64,000 nt of DNA from Quadrisphaera sp. INWT6 (GTDB lineage: Bacteria > Actinomycetota > Actinomycetes > Actinomycetales > Quadrisphaeraceae), in assembly GCF_015390235.1 (NCBI RefSeq), contig NZ_VUOH01000001.1, forward strand, positions 806,001-870,000. Reading direction: 5' to 3'. This document shows positions 24,833 through 33,590 of this stretch, one piece after another. The position numbers and the translations under genes are program-made. Positions within the stretch are counted from its first letter, which is position 1; each line of letters starts with the position of its first letter. The notes below the pieces were generated by a model. That model had not been told where the DNA came from, made no database searches, and saw nothing but the letters and a program-made list of their open reading frames with translations.

Positions 24833-27800
24833 TCAGGGGCGGTCGGGCAGGGCCTCGGCGAGCAGCTCGACCAGGTGCTTCGGGCGGCGCCCGGCGAGCG
24901 CGTCGGTCTGCGTGCGGCAGCTGAACCCGTCGGCGACGACCGGCACGGCGTCGCCGGCAGCGCGCAGCGCCGGGAGCAGCTGCTGCTCGGCCACGGCCAC
25001 CGACACCTCGCGGTGCCCCGCCTCGGCGCCGAAGTTGCCGGCCAGGCCGCAGCAGCCGCCGAGCTGGGTGGCGTCGACGCCCGCCCTGGCGAGCAGCGCC
25101 GCGTCGGCGCCGAAGCCCATCACCGCGTGCTGGTGGCAGTGCGGCTGGACGACGGCGGCCGTCTTCAGCTGCGGGGGCGTCCAGTCGGGGCGGTGCTCCG
25201 CGATCAGCTCGGCCACCGTGCGCACCCGCGTGTGCAGGGCCGCGGCGCGCGGGTCGTCGGGCAGCAGGCGGGAGGCGTCCTCTCGCAGGAGGGCCGTGCA
25301 CGACGGCTCGAGGCCGACCACCGGCATGCCCGCCAGCTCGCCGTCCAGGGCGTCGAGCGTCGCGGCGAGCTGGCGCTTGGCGCCGTCGAGCTGCCCGGTG
25401 GAGACCCAGGTCAGGCCGCAGCACACCTTGGCGCTCGGCAGGTGGACGCGGAAGCCGAGGTGCTCCAGCAGCTCCACGGCAGCCGCACCGACCTGCGGGT
25501 CGAAGCCGTCGGTGAAGGTGTCGACCCACAGCACCACGTCGGTCGTCCCAGCGCTGTCGGTCGTGTGTCGCTGCTCCGGAAGCCCATGATCACGGTGGGG
25601 GCGGGAGCGGAACCACGAGCGGAAGGTCTGGCGGGCGAAGGTCGGGACCGCCATGGCCGGGTCGATCCCGACCGCCCTCATGCCGGCCCTCCGCAGCGGA
25701 GCGACCTTGGCCGCGAGGTTCACGAGCGCCGGGAGGACCGGCTGCCCGAGGGCCACGAGGCGGGTCCACCGGGGGAGCCACCCGAGCGCGTAGTGGTTGA
25801 GCGGGCGGCGTCGTCCCCGGTAGTGGTGGTCGAGGAACTCGGCCTTGTAGGTGGCCATGTCGACGCCGGCGGGGCAGTCGACCGAGCACCCCTTGCAGCT
25901 CAGGCACAGGTCGAGCGACTCCTTGACCTCCTCCGAGCGCCAGCCGTCGGTGACGAGCGTGCCGTTGGCCATCTCCTGCAGGAGGCGGGCGCGGCCGCGG
26001 GTGGAGTCCTTCTCGTCGCCGGTGGCGAGGTAGCTCGGGCACATCACGGTCGTCGAGCCGCCGATCTCACCCCCCAGGCCGACGGCGTCGACGCGGCACT
26101 TGCCCACGCCCACGCAGCGGTGGACGGCGGCGGTGAGGTCGCCGCCGTCGGCGGGGTAGGCGATCGACAGCGGCCTGGCGGGCAGGATCTCGACGGCCGT
26201 GCGCGCCGACGGCACCCGCAGGTCGGCCTCCAGCGGAGCGGGCCTCACGAGCACGCCGGGGTTCAGCAGCTCCGCCGGGTCGAAGGCGGCCTTGACCTCC
26301 TCGAAGGCCCGCAGCGCGTCGTCGTCGTACATGAGGGGGAGCAGGGCGGAGCGGGCGCGGCCGTCGCCGTGCTCGCCCGAGAGCGACCCGCCGTGCGCGG
26401 CCACCAGGCGCGCTGCCGCGCGCAGGAACTCCCCGGAGCGGTCCGCGCCGCCGGGCTCGGACAGCGGCAGGTCGAGGCGCATGTGGATGCAGCCGTCGCC
26501 GAAGTGGCCGTAGGCGTGGCCGTCGACGCCGTGGCTGCTCATGAGGGCGGCCAGGTCGCGCAGGTAGGTGCCGAGGCGCGCGGGCGGCACCGCGGCGTCC
26601 TCCCAGCCCGGCCACGCGGGGGTGCCCGAGGGGGAGCGGCCGGCGTAGCCGGCGCCGTCCTCGCGGATCCGCCACAGCGCCTTCGCCTGCGCACGGGTCG
26701 GGATGATGACGTGCTCGCGGGTGCCGGACGCCGCGACGAGCGCCCGCGCGGCGGCGAGCGCCTCGGCCTCGGTCTCGCCGCCGGCCTCCACGAAGAGCCA
26801 GCCGTTGCCGCCGGGCAGCCCGTCGACGTCGCCGCCGCGGGCGCGCACGACCTCGACCAGCCGGCGGTCCAGGCCCTCGACCGCGAGGGGGGAGTGCTCC
26901 AGCAGCGACGGGGTGTGGTCGGCCGCGGTGGCCATGTCGGGGTAGCCGAGGACGACGAAGGCCGTGGCGGGCGACTCGCGCACGAGGCGGACCTTCGCGC
27001 TCGTCAGCACCGCGAGGGTGCCCTCGGAGCCGGAGAGCAGGCGGGCGAGGTTGGAGCCGGTCGCGTCTGCTCTGCCGCCGTGACCCATCGGTCCGCCGTG
27101 CTCGGGGAGCAGCGTCTCCAGCGCGTAGCCGGAGACCTGTCGGCCGAAGGTCGCGAACTTGGTGCGCAGGGTCGCGAGGTGGCCGTCGGCCACGCCGCGG
27201 AGCGCGGTGACGAGCTCCGGCGGCGGCGCCGTCGTCGACCAGCGGCGGCCGAGGCCGTCGACCACGTCGAGCTCGAGCACGTTGGCGCTGGTGCGGCCGT
27301 ACGCGAGGGCGTGGGAGCCGCAGGCGTCGTTGCCGATCATCCCGCCGATGGTGCAGCGGGCGTGGGTGCTCGGATCGGGGCCGAAGCGCAGGCCGTGCTT
27401 CCGCGCCCGCGCCTGGAGCGCGTCGAGGACGATGCCGGGCTCGACGACCGCGGTCTGGCTCGCCGGGTCGAGCTCCAGGACGCGGTCCAGGTGCACCGAG
27501 GTGTCGACGACGATGCCCGGCCCGCACGCGTTGCCCGCCACCGACGTGCCCGCGCCGCGCAGGGTCAGGGGCACGGACTGCGCGCGGGCGACGTCGACGA
27601 CGGCGCCCAACTCGTCGGCGGAGCGCGGGAAGACGACGACCTGCGGCACCACGCGGTAGTTCGAGGCGTCGGAGGTGTACTCCGCGCGGCGCCGGGTGGA
27701 GGCGTCGACCACGCGCTGCGCCTCGGGGGTGCCCTCGCGCAGGCCGAGGGAGGAGCGCAGGGCGCGGAGCAGGTCGGGGGTCGCCACCTGGGGCGCGTCG

Positions 27801-27841
27801 GCGCTGGAGCCGCCGGCCGGCCTGTCGAGCTGGGTCGTCAC
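24833..27841 (-). CDS. FAD- and Fe-S-containing dehydrogenase, YdiJ/D-2-hydroxyacid dehydrogenase-like
   Basis: 1002 residues. The N-terminal VAO/PCMH FAD domain (LTLRGAGTSVAGNACGPGIVVDTS, GRTSANVLELDVVD, SGSEGTLAVLT) is followed by a GlcD-type C-domain. Then come Fe-S ligands (CVGVGKC, CPSYLATGDEKDSTRGRA, LCLSCKGCSVDCPAGVD) and C-terminal CCG domains (CCGLTW and GGCCGLAGNFGAE). The layout equals YdiJ-type D-2-hydroxyglutarate or D-lactate dehydrogenases passing electrons to the respiratory chain. Start GTG 27841 with weak GGGAAG upstream. Near residue 752 an in-frame TGATCA-family repeat encodes a non-conserved linker (RPHRDHGLPEQRHTTD). Confidence 0.87.
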   Translation of the reverse strand: MTTQLDRPAGGSSADAPQVATPDLLRALRSSLGLREGTPEAQRVVDASTRRRAEYTSDASNYRVVPQVVVFPRSADELGAVVDVARAQSVPLTLRGAGTSVAGNACGPGIVVDTSVHLDRVLELDPASQTAVVEPGIVLDALQARARKHGLRFGPDPSTHARCTIGGMIGNDACGSHALAYGRTSANVLELDVVDGLGRRWSTTAPPPELVTALRGVADGHLATLRTKFATFGRQVSGYALETLLPEHGGPMGHGGRADATGSNLARLLSGSEGTLAVLTSAKVRLVRESPATAFVVLGYPDMATAADHTPSLLEHSPLAVEGLDRRLVEVVRARGGDVDGLPGGNGWLFVEAGGETEAEALAAARALVAASGTREHVIIPTRAQAKALWRIREDGAGYAGRSPSGTPAWPGWEDAAVPPARLGTYLRDLAALMSSHGVDGHAYGHFGDGCIHMRLDLPLSEPGGADRSGEFLRAAARLVAAHGGSLSGEHGDGRARSALLPLMYDDDALRAFEEVKAAFDPAELLNPGVLVRPAPLEADLRVPSARTAVEILPARPLSIAYPADGGDLTAAVHRCVGVGKCRVDAVGLGGEIGGSTTVMCPSYLATGDEKDSTRGRARLLQEMANGTLVTDGWRSEEVKESLDLCLSCKGCSVDCPAGVDMATYKAEFLDHHYRGRRRPLNHYALGWLPRWTRLVALGQPVLPALVNLAAKVAPLRRAGMRAVGIDPAMAVPTFARQTFRSWFRSRPHRDHGLPEQRHTTDSAGTTDVVLWVDTFTDGFDPQVGAAAVELLEHLGFRVHLPSAKVCCGLTWVSTGQLDGAKRQLAATLDALDGELAGMPVVGLEPSCTALLREDASRLLPDDPRAAALHTRVRTVAELIAEHRPDWTPPQLKTAAVVQPHCHQHAVMGFGADAALLARAGVDATQLGGCCGLAGNFGAEAGHREVSVAVAEQQLLPALRAAGDAVPVVADGFSCRTQTDALAGRRPKHLVELLAEALPDRP
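25572..25595. repeat. TGATCA-family repeat inside a coding region
   Basis: CTCCGGAAGCCCATGATCAC occupies 25573-25592 and is followed by GG. It matches the flank-plus-core half unit of the intergenic palindromes. Translation on the reverse strand gives HRDHGLPEQ, part of a linker between the Fe-S and CCG domains of the FAD dehydrogenase. Confidence 0.65.
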
Positions 27842-27913
27842 GCGGTCATCTTCCCAGCCCGGTCCGACGCTCCCGCCCCGCTCCGCTGTGACCGCCACCA
27901 CGGCGCGGTGGGG

Positions 27914-28999
27914 TCAGAAGGCGTATCGGACGGTGAGCCAGGGAGTGCGCTCGGCGATCAGGTCCAGCAGGCGCTGCACCCACACCGCCTTCCACCGCGC
28001 CCGGTAGCGCACGTTCTCCATGCCGTTGTGGGAGCGCTTGGCCTCCTGCACGTCAGGGCGCCACAGGGCCTCCTCGCCCTTCGGGTGCCAGCCGAGGTTC
28101 ACCTCGTGCAGCCCGGCGTTGTGCGTCAGGAAGATGACCTCGGCCGCGCACTGGGCCTTCGAGCGCGGGGAGAGCGCGCCGTCGAGCTGGGCCAGCAGCT
28201 CGGCCCACTCCTCGAGCCACCCCTCGTGCACGATGACGGGGGAGAGGTTGAGGTGCACCTCGTACCCGGCCTCCACGAAGTCGTCGACGGCGGCGATGCG
28301 CTCGCGCACCGGGTCGGTGCGGACGTCGACGAGCTTCGCCATGCGCTCCGGCATCACGGAGAAGCGCACGCGGGTGCGGCCGCGCGGCTCGTAGGTGAGG
28401 AGCTCGCGGTTGACGTGCTTGGTGGCGAAGCTCGCCTTGGCCGTGGGCAGGTCCGCGAAGGCGGCGACGAGGTCGCGCACGTTGTCGGAGACGACGGCGT
28501 CGACGCTGGCATCGGAGTTCTCCCCGATGTCGTAGATCCACGCGGCCGGGTCGCACTGGTCGGGCGCGGGCTTCACGCCCTGCCGGGCGACGTGGCGCTG
28601 GAGGTAGCCGACGACGTCGTCGCTGTTGGCGTAGACGGTGATCGGGTTGGCGTACCCCTTGTGCCGCGGCACGTAGCAGTAGGCGCACGCCATGGCGCAG
28701 CCGTTGGACAGCGAGGGCGCGATCCAGTTGGCCGACCTGTCGTTCTTGCGCGCCGTCATGCTCTTGCGCACGCCGAGCGCCAGCACCTCCGTCTTGGTGC
28801 GCACCCAGCGCTCGACGCTGGCGTCGTCGCCGTGGACCTGCGGGATGCGCAGCGCCGAGGGGACCTCCACCACCTCGGCGTCGGGCCAGCGCTGCACCAC
28901 CTGCTGTCCGCGCGGCAGGGCGAGGGCGGCGGGCTCGGCGTAGACGGTGCGGACGTCGAGCAGCCGCCGCGGGCGCGCGGGCGGTGCGGGCGTCGTCAC
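27914..28999 (-). CDS. Spore photoproduct lyase family radical-SAM protein
   Basis: 361 residues. The radical-SAM cluster motif is CAMACAYCYV (CxxxCxxC), preceded by NWIAPSLSNG and followed by family blocks YDIGENSDASVDAVVSDN, FATKHVNRELL, RFSVMPERMAKLVDVRT and NLSPVIVHEGWLEEWAELL. True SPL repairs thymine dimers in endospores. This host type does not make endospores, so the protein belongs to the SPL-like group seen in actinobacteria, whose role (possibly UV-lesion repair) is not settled. It lies 7 bp downstream of a predicted 32-codon gene. Start GTG 28999. Confidence 0.86.
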   Translation of the reverse strand: MTTPAPPARPRRLLDVRTVYAEPAALALPRGQQVVQRWPDAEVVEVPSALRIPQVHGDDASVERWVRTKTEVLALGVRKSMTARKNDRSANWIAPSLSNGCAMACAYCYVPRHKGYANPITVYANSDDVVGYLQRHVARQGVKPAPDQCDPAAWIYDIGENSDASVDAVVSDNVRDLVAAFADLPTAKASFATKHVNRELLTYEPRGRTRVRFSVMPERMAKLVDVRTDPVRERIAAVDDFVEAGYEVHLNLSPVIVHEGWLEEWAELLAQLDGALSPRSKAQCAAEVIFLTHNAGLHEVNLGWHPKGEEALWRPDVQEAKRSHNGMENVRYRARWKAVWVQRLLDLIAERTPWLTVRYAF

Positions 29000-29006
29000 A
29001 GGACCG

Positions 29007-29105
29007 TCACAGCGCCGTGAAGACGGCGACGAGCACGAGCGTCACGACGAGCGAGACCACCAGCGATCCCAGGCACCCGGCCCGTTCGCTGAAGAAGAGG
29101 AACAC
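29007..29105 (-). CDS. Small single-segment membrane protein (32 residues)
   Basis: GTG 29105 to TGA 29007 encodes MFLFFSERAGCLGSLVVSLV followed by VTLVLVAVFTAL. An N-terminal FLFFS-x-R-x-GCLGSL block followed by one hydrophobic helix is a pattern I know from very short actinobacterial membrane proteins. The GGAGG directly before the start is very close (2 bp), so the exact start is uncertain. It ends 7 bp before the SPL-like gene start and is probably co-transcribed with it. Confidence 0.5.
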   Translation of the reverse strand: MFLFFSERAGCLGSLVVSLVVTLVLVAVFTAL

Positions 29106-29159
29106 CCCTCCAGCATCGGGGCCACCACCGACAGCCGCCCGGTGGGCCGGCTCGGGGGC

Positions 29160-29674
29160 TCAGCCCTCGCCGCCGCCGGCGCGGACGGTCTCGACGAAGG
29201 ACCGCGACCGCTCCCGCAGCACCCGGACCCGCTCGGCGCGCGCCGCGTCGCGGTCGAAGCCCTGGTGGGCGAGCGGGGGCAGCACCCGCGCGTTGTGCGA
29301 GCACTCGAAGTCGCGGCACAGCAGGGTGCCGACCGTCGCGCCTCGCCGACCCGCCGGGCCCGCGAGCCGAGCTGAGTAGAAGACGACGTCGTTCGGGAGC
29401 GTGACGTCCTGGCACCAGGCGCACTGGGCGCGGCGGCGCGGGACGGCGTCGGCCTGGCGCAGCAGCACGCCGCGGACCACGCCGGTGCCGTCCCCGTCCC
29501 CGGGGAGGGGACCACCGCGTACGCGCGGCGCGGCTGCTTCGGGTCGCGCCACCCCAGGAGGTCGAGGCGGGCCCAGTCCAGGCCGTCGAGGTCGGGCGGG
29601 GTGAGGTCGGAGGCCTCCTTGCGAGAGGCGTTGATGAGGGAGGCGCGCAGGGCGGGGACGTCGAGGGGGAGCAT
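29160..29674 (-). pseudogene. FBP domain (EF-G-binding treble-clef zinc finger) protein, frame-broken
   Basis: Two frames together give one complete FBP-type protein. The N-terminal half from ATG 29674 reads MLPLDVPALRASLINASRKE, then WRDPKQPRRAYAVVPSP. The C-terminal half reads VVRGVLLRQADAV, then QCAWC, and later CRDFECSHNARV, giving the four zinc-ligand cysteines. The join lies near 29490-29505 in a G/C run; adding one base makes 516 bp (172 codons) and restores continuity. Family members bind elongation factor G at the zinc finger and are related to FusB. Sequence error is more likely than true loss, since both halves are well conserved. Confidence 0.75.
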
Positions 29675-30033
29675 CGGGGAGCCGTTCCGTGGGGCCCGGC
29701 GGCGGCTGCCGGCGCGGGCGGGGGCCTGGACGGGCGCGGCGCCAGCACTGGACCTCCGGAGCGCAGCGGCTCGGGGCCGGGCGCTCGGTCGGAGGTCGGG
29801 GTGGGCTGTCGCGGCGCCGCTGTCCGGTGACCTGCGTCGGTCACCGGGAGCGGCGGTCACCTCGTGCCGGCGGAGACCCCGCCGACCACCTCCGGGCTCC
29901 CGCTCGCGCGGGACGTCGCCGTGCTCACGCGCCCACGGTAGGCGCGCCCGCGCCCGGGCCGCCACGGGTTTCCACCGCCGCACCCCCGCCGCACCCCTGC
30001 CGCACCGTCGGACCCCCGTGCCACGGTGCCTCC
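29675..30033. other. 359-bp region without a supported gene
   Basis: Very GC-rich, with only overlapping low-quality frames that lack recognisable domains. A short inverted repeat (GGTGACC/GGTCACC) lies at 29828-29845. It should hold the promoters of the divergent FBP gene and of the VOC-APH pair, but no clear -10/-35 boxes stand out. Confidence 0.5.
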
Positions 30034-30462
30034 ATGACCGTGCCGTCCAGGATCTCGATCGTCACGCTCGGCGTCGCCGACCTCGCCCGGTCGACCGCCT
30101 TCTACGAGGCGCTCGGCTGGCGGCGGCGCCCCGAGTCGCAGCCGACCATCAGCTTCTTCGACAACGCCGGCTCGATGCTCGCGCTGTTCGACCAGAGCTC
30201 GCTCGCCGAGGACGCGCAGCTGGCCGAGCCCCCGCAGGCGCCGGCGCGGGGGGAGTTCCGCGGCGCCACGTACGCCATCAACTGCGACTCCGACGACGAC
30301 GTGCTGGCCGTCCTGGCAGCCGCGGAGGCCGCAGGCGCGCGGGTCAGCAAGCCGGCTGAGCGCAGCCCGTTCTTCGCCGGGCTCGACGGGTACTTCCTCG
30401 ACCCGGACGGCCACGCCTGGGAGGTCGCGCACAACCCCGACCTGCACGGCCTGCCCCGCTGA
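30034..30462 (+). CDS. VOC family protein
   Basis: 142 residues, one VOC domain: RISIVTLGVADLARSTAFYEALGWRR at the start, a central NAGSMLALFDQSSLAED, and FFAGLDGYFLDPDGHAWEVAHNP at the end with the C-terminal metal-ligand Glu. The first metal-ligand His of classic glyoxalases is replaced (VTLGV), so it may bind rather than convert ligands. It is followed after 5 bp by the APH-fold gene. ATG 30034 directly starts the fold. Confidence 0.82.
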   Translation: MTVPSRISIVTLGVADLARSTAFYEALGWRRRPESQPTISFFDNAGSMLALFDQSSLAEDAQLAEPPQAPARGEFRGATYAINCDSDDDVLAVLAAAEAAGARVSKPAERSPFFAGLDGYFLDPDGHAWEVAHNPDLHGLPR

Positions 30463-30467
30463 CGGCG

Positions 30468-31496
30468 GTGGGCGACGCGCCGGCCGTGCTGCCGACGGGG
30501 CTCTCGATGCTGTGGGAGCCCACCGACCCCGCCGCGGCGCTGGAGGCGCGCTTCGGCTTCGCCGACCTCGACGACCTCAGCCGCTGGACGACGGCGGCGC
30601 TCACCTCCACCTGGGGGCTCGCCACCGGCGTCGTGCCGGCCGTGAGCAGGGTGGTCATCAGCGACCGCAACGCCGTCGTGTGGGCCGAGGTCGGCGCGCG
30701 CCGCGTCGTCGTCAAGCTGTCGTGCGCGCCGGAGCGCTTCGAGCGGCTGGCGGCCTCGACGCGGCTGGTGGCGCTGCTCGCCGAGCACGGCGTCCCGGTC
30801 GCCGCTCCGCTGGCCTGCGCCGACGGGGAGGTGCGCGTCGTCGTCCCCGGGCCCGCCGGCCCGCTGTCGGCGTGCGTGCTGCCGGAGGTGGCGGCCGACT
30901 GGCTCGACGTCACCGACCTCGACGCGGTGCGCGCCGCGGGCGCGTGCCTGGCGCGGGTGCACGCGGCGCTCGCCGAGGCGCCGGCCGACCTGGTCGCGGC
31001 CCTGGCCACCGCGCCGCCGGGGCTCGCCGGCGCCACCGCGGCCGGCGACCCGCGGGCGCAGGTCGCGGGCTGGCTCGCCGACCACGACCCCGGGCACCTG
31101 CCGGAGGCGTCGCTCCGCCTGGCCGCGCTGCTCGGTGGGCTGCCAGCGCTGGACGGCGAGCGGCAGCTGGTGCACGGGGACTTCCGCGCCGCCAACGTCC
31201 TGGTGCGCGGGGCCGAGGTCGCCGCCGTGCTCGACCTCGACGAGGTCGCCGTCCGCCACCGCGTCGCCGACCTGGCGCAGGCGTGCACCTACCTCGCGAC
31301 CCGGTTCACCGGGTGGGAGCCGACCCCGCCCGCTGCGAAGGAGGCGCTGGTCGAGGGGTACGGGTCCGTGCGGCGACTCAGCGGGGCCGAGCGGGCGTGG
31401 CTCGACGCGCTGCTGCTGTGGAACGCCCTCGTGGCCGTGCCCGGCCCCGACGACCCCGCCGGCTGGGCTGCAGCCGTCCCGCAGGTCGCCTGCTGA
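30468..31496 (+). CDS. Aminoglycoside phosphotransferase (APH)-fold kinase
   Basis: 342 residues. The N-lobe Lys lies in RRVVVKLSCAPERFERLAAS. The catalytic Brenner motif is LVHGDFRAANVLV (HGDxxxxN), and the metal-binding Asp follows in VAAVLDLDEVAVRHRVADLA. The C-terminal helices resemble homoserine kinase/fructosamine kinase-like APH proteins rather than dedicated resistance enzymes. Start GTG 30468. Substrate unknown. Linkage to a VOC protein suggests a small-molecule modification pair but proves nothing. Confidence 0.82.
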   Translation: MGDAPAVLPTGLSMLWEPTDPAAALEARFGFADLDDLSRWTTAALTSTWGLATGVVPAVSRVVISDRNAVVWAEVGARRVVVKLSCAPERFERLAASTRLVALLAEHGVPVAAPLACADGEVRVVVPGPAGPLSACVLPEVAADWLDVTDLDAVRAAGACLARVHAALAEAPADLVAALATAPPGLAGATAAGDPRAQVAGWLADHDPGHLPEASLRLAALLGGLPALDGERQLVHGDFRAANVLVRGAEVAAVLDLDEVAVRHRVADLAQACTYLATRFTGWEPTPPAAKEALVEGYGSVRRLSGAERAWLDALLLWNALVAVPGPDDPAGWAAAVPQVAC

Positions 31497-31502
31497 CCGC
31501 GG

Positions 31503-31934
31503 TCACCACGGCCAGCGCGACGGCCACCGCCGGCGGGCCTCGTCGGCCTCGCGCCACTGCGCCTCGGTGCGGGTGACGTCCTGCTGCGCGCGCAGCAGCT
31601 CCCCGCTGCGCGCCGGGTCGCTGCGCGCCAGGTGGGTCACCACGCGCTCGCGGCGCAGCGCGGCGTCGTAGGCCTGCCGCCGGCGGCGCTCCTCGTCCTC
31701 GGCGAGGTGGCGCAGCCGCACCTGCTCGTCGCGGACCCGCCGCTCCGCCGCCCGCTGCTGCTCGGCGAGGTGGCGGCGGCGGTCGTCGTCGTCCTGCTGG
31801 CGGCGGCGGTCGCCGACGGCGGCCTGGCGCCGCAGCGCCGCCTGCTGGGCGCGCTCGCCGACGGCGGCGTCGTGCAGGCGCCGCTGCTCGTCGAGGCCCG
31901 CTCGGTCGGGGTGGGGCGGTCGGTCGGCGGCCAC
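31503..31934 (-). CDS. Hypothetical Arg/Gln/Asp-rich, probably coiled-coil protein
   Basis: 143 residues from GTG 31934, dominated by charged residues (AALRRQAAVGDRRRQQDDDD, then RRRHLAEQQRAAERRVRDEQ). Alternation of Arg, Glu, Gln and Ala over about 90 residues suggests a long helix or coiled coil. No family recognised. Its stop TCA shares the dyad TGACCGCGGTCA with the stop of the convergent APH gene. Composition bias makes the call uncertain. Confidence 0.42.
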   Translation of the reverse strand: MAADRPPHPDRAGLDEQRRLHDAAVGERAQQAALRRQAAVGDRRRQQDDDDRRRHLAEQQRAAERRVRDEQVRLRHLAEDEERRRRQAYDAALRRERVVTHLARSDPARSGELLRAQQDVTRTEAQWREADEARRRWPSRWPW

Positions 31935-32099
31935 GGGGTCCGCCCCTCTCAGCAGTGGGGGCGCAGGTGCGCCCTCCCAGGCTCGCACGGATGCGGCACG
32001 CGCAGGGGGAGGGCGCGCCCACCGGCGGCATCCGTCGACTTCACGTGCGGGAAACCGGTCGAAACCCAGACGAAACGGGTGCACCCGCAAGGTCGGGGG

Positions 32100-33500
32100 G
32101 TGACCCACGACGCGCTCGACGCTCCTCAGACCGCCCACCTCCTGCACCGCGGCCTCGGGCGCCGCGGACTGCTCGCCGCCGCGGCGGCGCTCGGCGGCGG
32201 CGCCGGCCTGCTCGGCACGGCTGCTCCCGCCGCGGCGAAGGGCGGCCCCGGCGGTGGAGGGCCCGGCGACCGGGGCTCGGGTGGAGGTCCCGTCCGCGCC
32301 GCTGCAGCCGGGAGCCGGGCGGATCGACGGCGACTTCTACCTGCCGTCGAGCCCGACGCCGTCCGGTGGGGCTACCTGCCCGCCGTCGGCGCGGAGGCGG
32401 TGCTGCAGGTGCCCAGCGGGGCCACCGTCACCGTCGACACCGTCAGCCACGAGGGGATCCTCGAGGACCAGGGCCGCGACCCGGTGGCGTGGTTCGGCGA
32501 GCACGGCGTCGCCGCGTCCGGGGTGCTGGAGGACGCCGTCGCCATCGCCGCCGGCTACGCGCGCCACGAGCGGCGCTTCGACGTCGACGGTCCGCACGTG
32601 GTCACCGGCCCGGTCTTCGTCGAGGGGGCGCAGCCCGGTGACGTGCTCAAGGTCGAGACGCTGAGCGCGCTGCTGCGCGTCCCGTACGGCGTCGTGTCGA
32701 GCCGGCACGGGAAGGGCTCGCTCGCCAGGACCCGCGACGGCGGTGCGCCCGCGGGCATCACGATCGACGAGGTCATGCCGCCGGTCGCCACCGACGGCCG
32801 CAGCACCGGCGACCCGCAGCGGTACGGCAACGTCTCGGTCTTCACCCCCGCCGAGCCCGGGCCGGGCGGCTCGGCCGTGGGCACGATGGCCCGCTCCGGG
32901 GGCCGCATCGCGTTCCCGCTCGACCCCTTCATGGGGATGATGGGCGTCGCGCGCTTCCCCGCCCCGGCCGCGGGCGGCCTGGTCGACCCGACGCTCGACT
33001 CGGTGCCCCCGACGCTGGGCGGCGGCAACATCGACGTCGGGCTGCTCGGCCCCGGCTCGACCTTCTACCTGCCGGTGGCGGCCGAGGGCGCCCTGTTCCA
33101 CACCGGCGACCCGCACTTCGCCATGGGCGACGGCGAGGCCGCGCTCACCGCGCTGGAGGGGTCGCTGCGCACGACCTTCCGCCTGACCGTCTGCAAGGCC
33201 GGGTCCGGCGACGCCCCGGCCCTCGCCCACCGCTACCCCTTCGGCGAGACCGACGAGGCCTGGCTCCCCATCGGCCTGTCCGACCCCGACGGCATCGCCG
33301 ACGGCACCCAGGGCACCGACCTCGACGTCGCGGCCCGCCGTGCCGTGGTCAACGCCCTCGACTTCCTCGTGGAGGAGCTGGGGGTCGAGCGCCCGGTGGC
33401 GTACGCCTACCTGTCGGCGGCGGCGAGCTTCGTGGTGTCGCAGCTGGTCGACAGGACGGTCGGCGTGCACGGCGTCATCCCGAAGGCGCACTTCGCCTGA
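32100..33500 (+). CDS. Tat-exported acetamidase/formamidase (FmdA/AmdA) family protein
   Basis: 466 residues from GTG 32100. Residues 15-48 form a twin-arginine signal (GRRGLLAAAAALGGGAGLLG ending APAAA). The FmdA/AmdA core starts near residue 80 (VRWGYLPAVGAEAVLQV, TVDTVSHEGILEDQGRDPVA) and continues through GDVLKVETLS, VPPTLGGGNIDVGLL, GDPHFAMGDGEA and YLSAAASFVVSQLVD. These enzymes hydrolyse short amides to ammonia. Between about 32260 and 32345 the better protein sequence lies in the +1 frame (VPSAPLQPGAGRIDGDFYLP), indicating two compensating indels. Export of an amidase is unusual for the family but is seen in actinobacteria. Confidence 0.8.
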   Translation: MTHDALDAPQTAHLLHRGLGRRGLLAAAAALGGGAGLLGTAAPAAAKGGPGGGGPGDRGSGGGPVRAAAAGSRADRRRLLPAVEPDAVRWGYLPAVGAEAVLQVPSGATVTVDTVSHEGILEDQGRDPVAWFGEHGVAASGVLEDAVAIAAGYARHERRFDVDGPHVVTGPVFVEGAQPGDVLKVETLSALLRVPYGVVSSRHGKGSLARTRDGGAPAGITIDEVMPPVATDGRSTGDPQRYGNVSVFTPAEPGPGGSAVGTMARSGGRIAFPLDPFMGMMGVARFPAPAAGGLVDPTLDSVPPTLGGGNIDVGLLGPGSTFYLPVAAEGALFHTGDPHFAMGDGEAALTALEGSLRTTFRLTVCKAGSGDAPALAHRYPFGETDEAWLPIGLSDPDGIADGTQGTDLDVAARRAVVNALDFLVEELGVERPVAYAYLSAAASFVVSQLVDRTVGVHGVIPKAHFA

Positions 33501-33519
33501 CGCGACCCGACCGTGGTCG

Positions 33520-33561
33520 TGGGATCCGTGCACGAGGTGTGCACGGATCCCATGATCACGG
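33520..33561. repeat. 14-bp-arm hairpin fused to a TGATCA core
   Basis: TGGGATCCGTGCAC (33520-33533) pairs with its complement at 33539-33552 around 5 bases. The right arm runs straight into CCATGATCACGG (33550-33561). It lies between the convergent amidase and M56 genes and may serve as terminator for both. Confidence 0.65.
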
Positions 33562-33590
33562 CCGGGGGGCAGGAGGGGGTCAGGAGGGGG

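Noticed and set aside
23744..29020. 1758-codon plus-strand open frame across three minus-strand genes
   Set aside because: Low-complexity Ala/Gly/Arg/Val/His composition with no start context. The opposite strand encodes the hydrolase, the FAD dehydrogenase and the SPL-like protein.
31494..31505. Fifth regulatory TGACCGCGGTCA dyad
   Set aside because: It is formed by the TGA and TCA stops of two convergent genes around CCGCGG, so coincidence explains it and no promoter is near.
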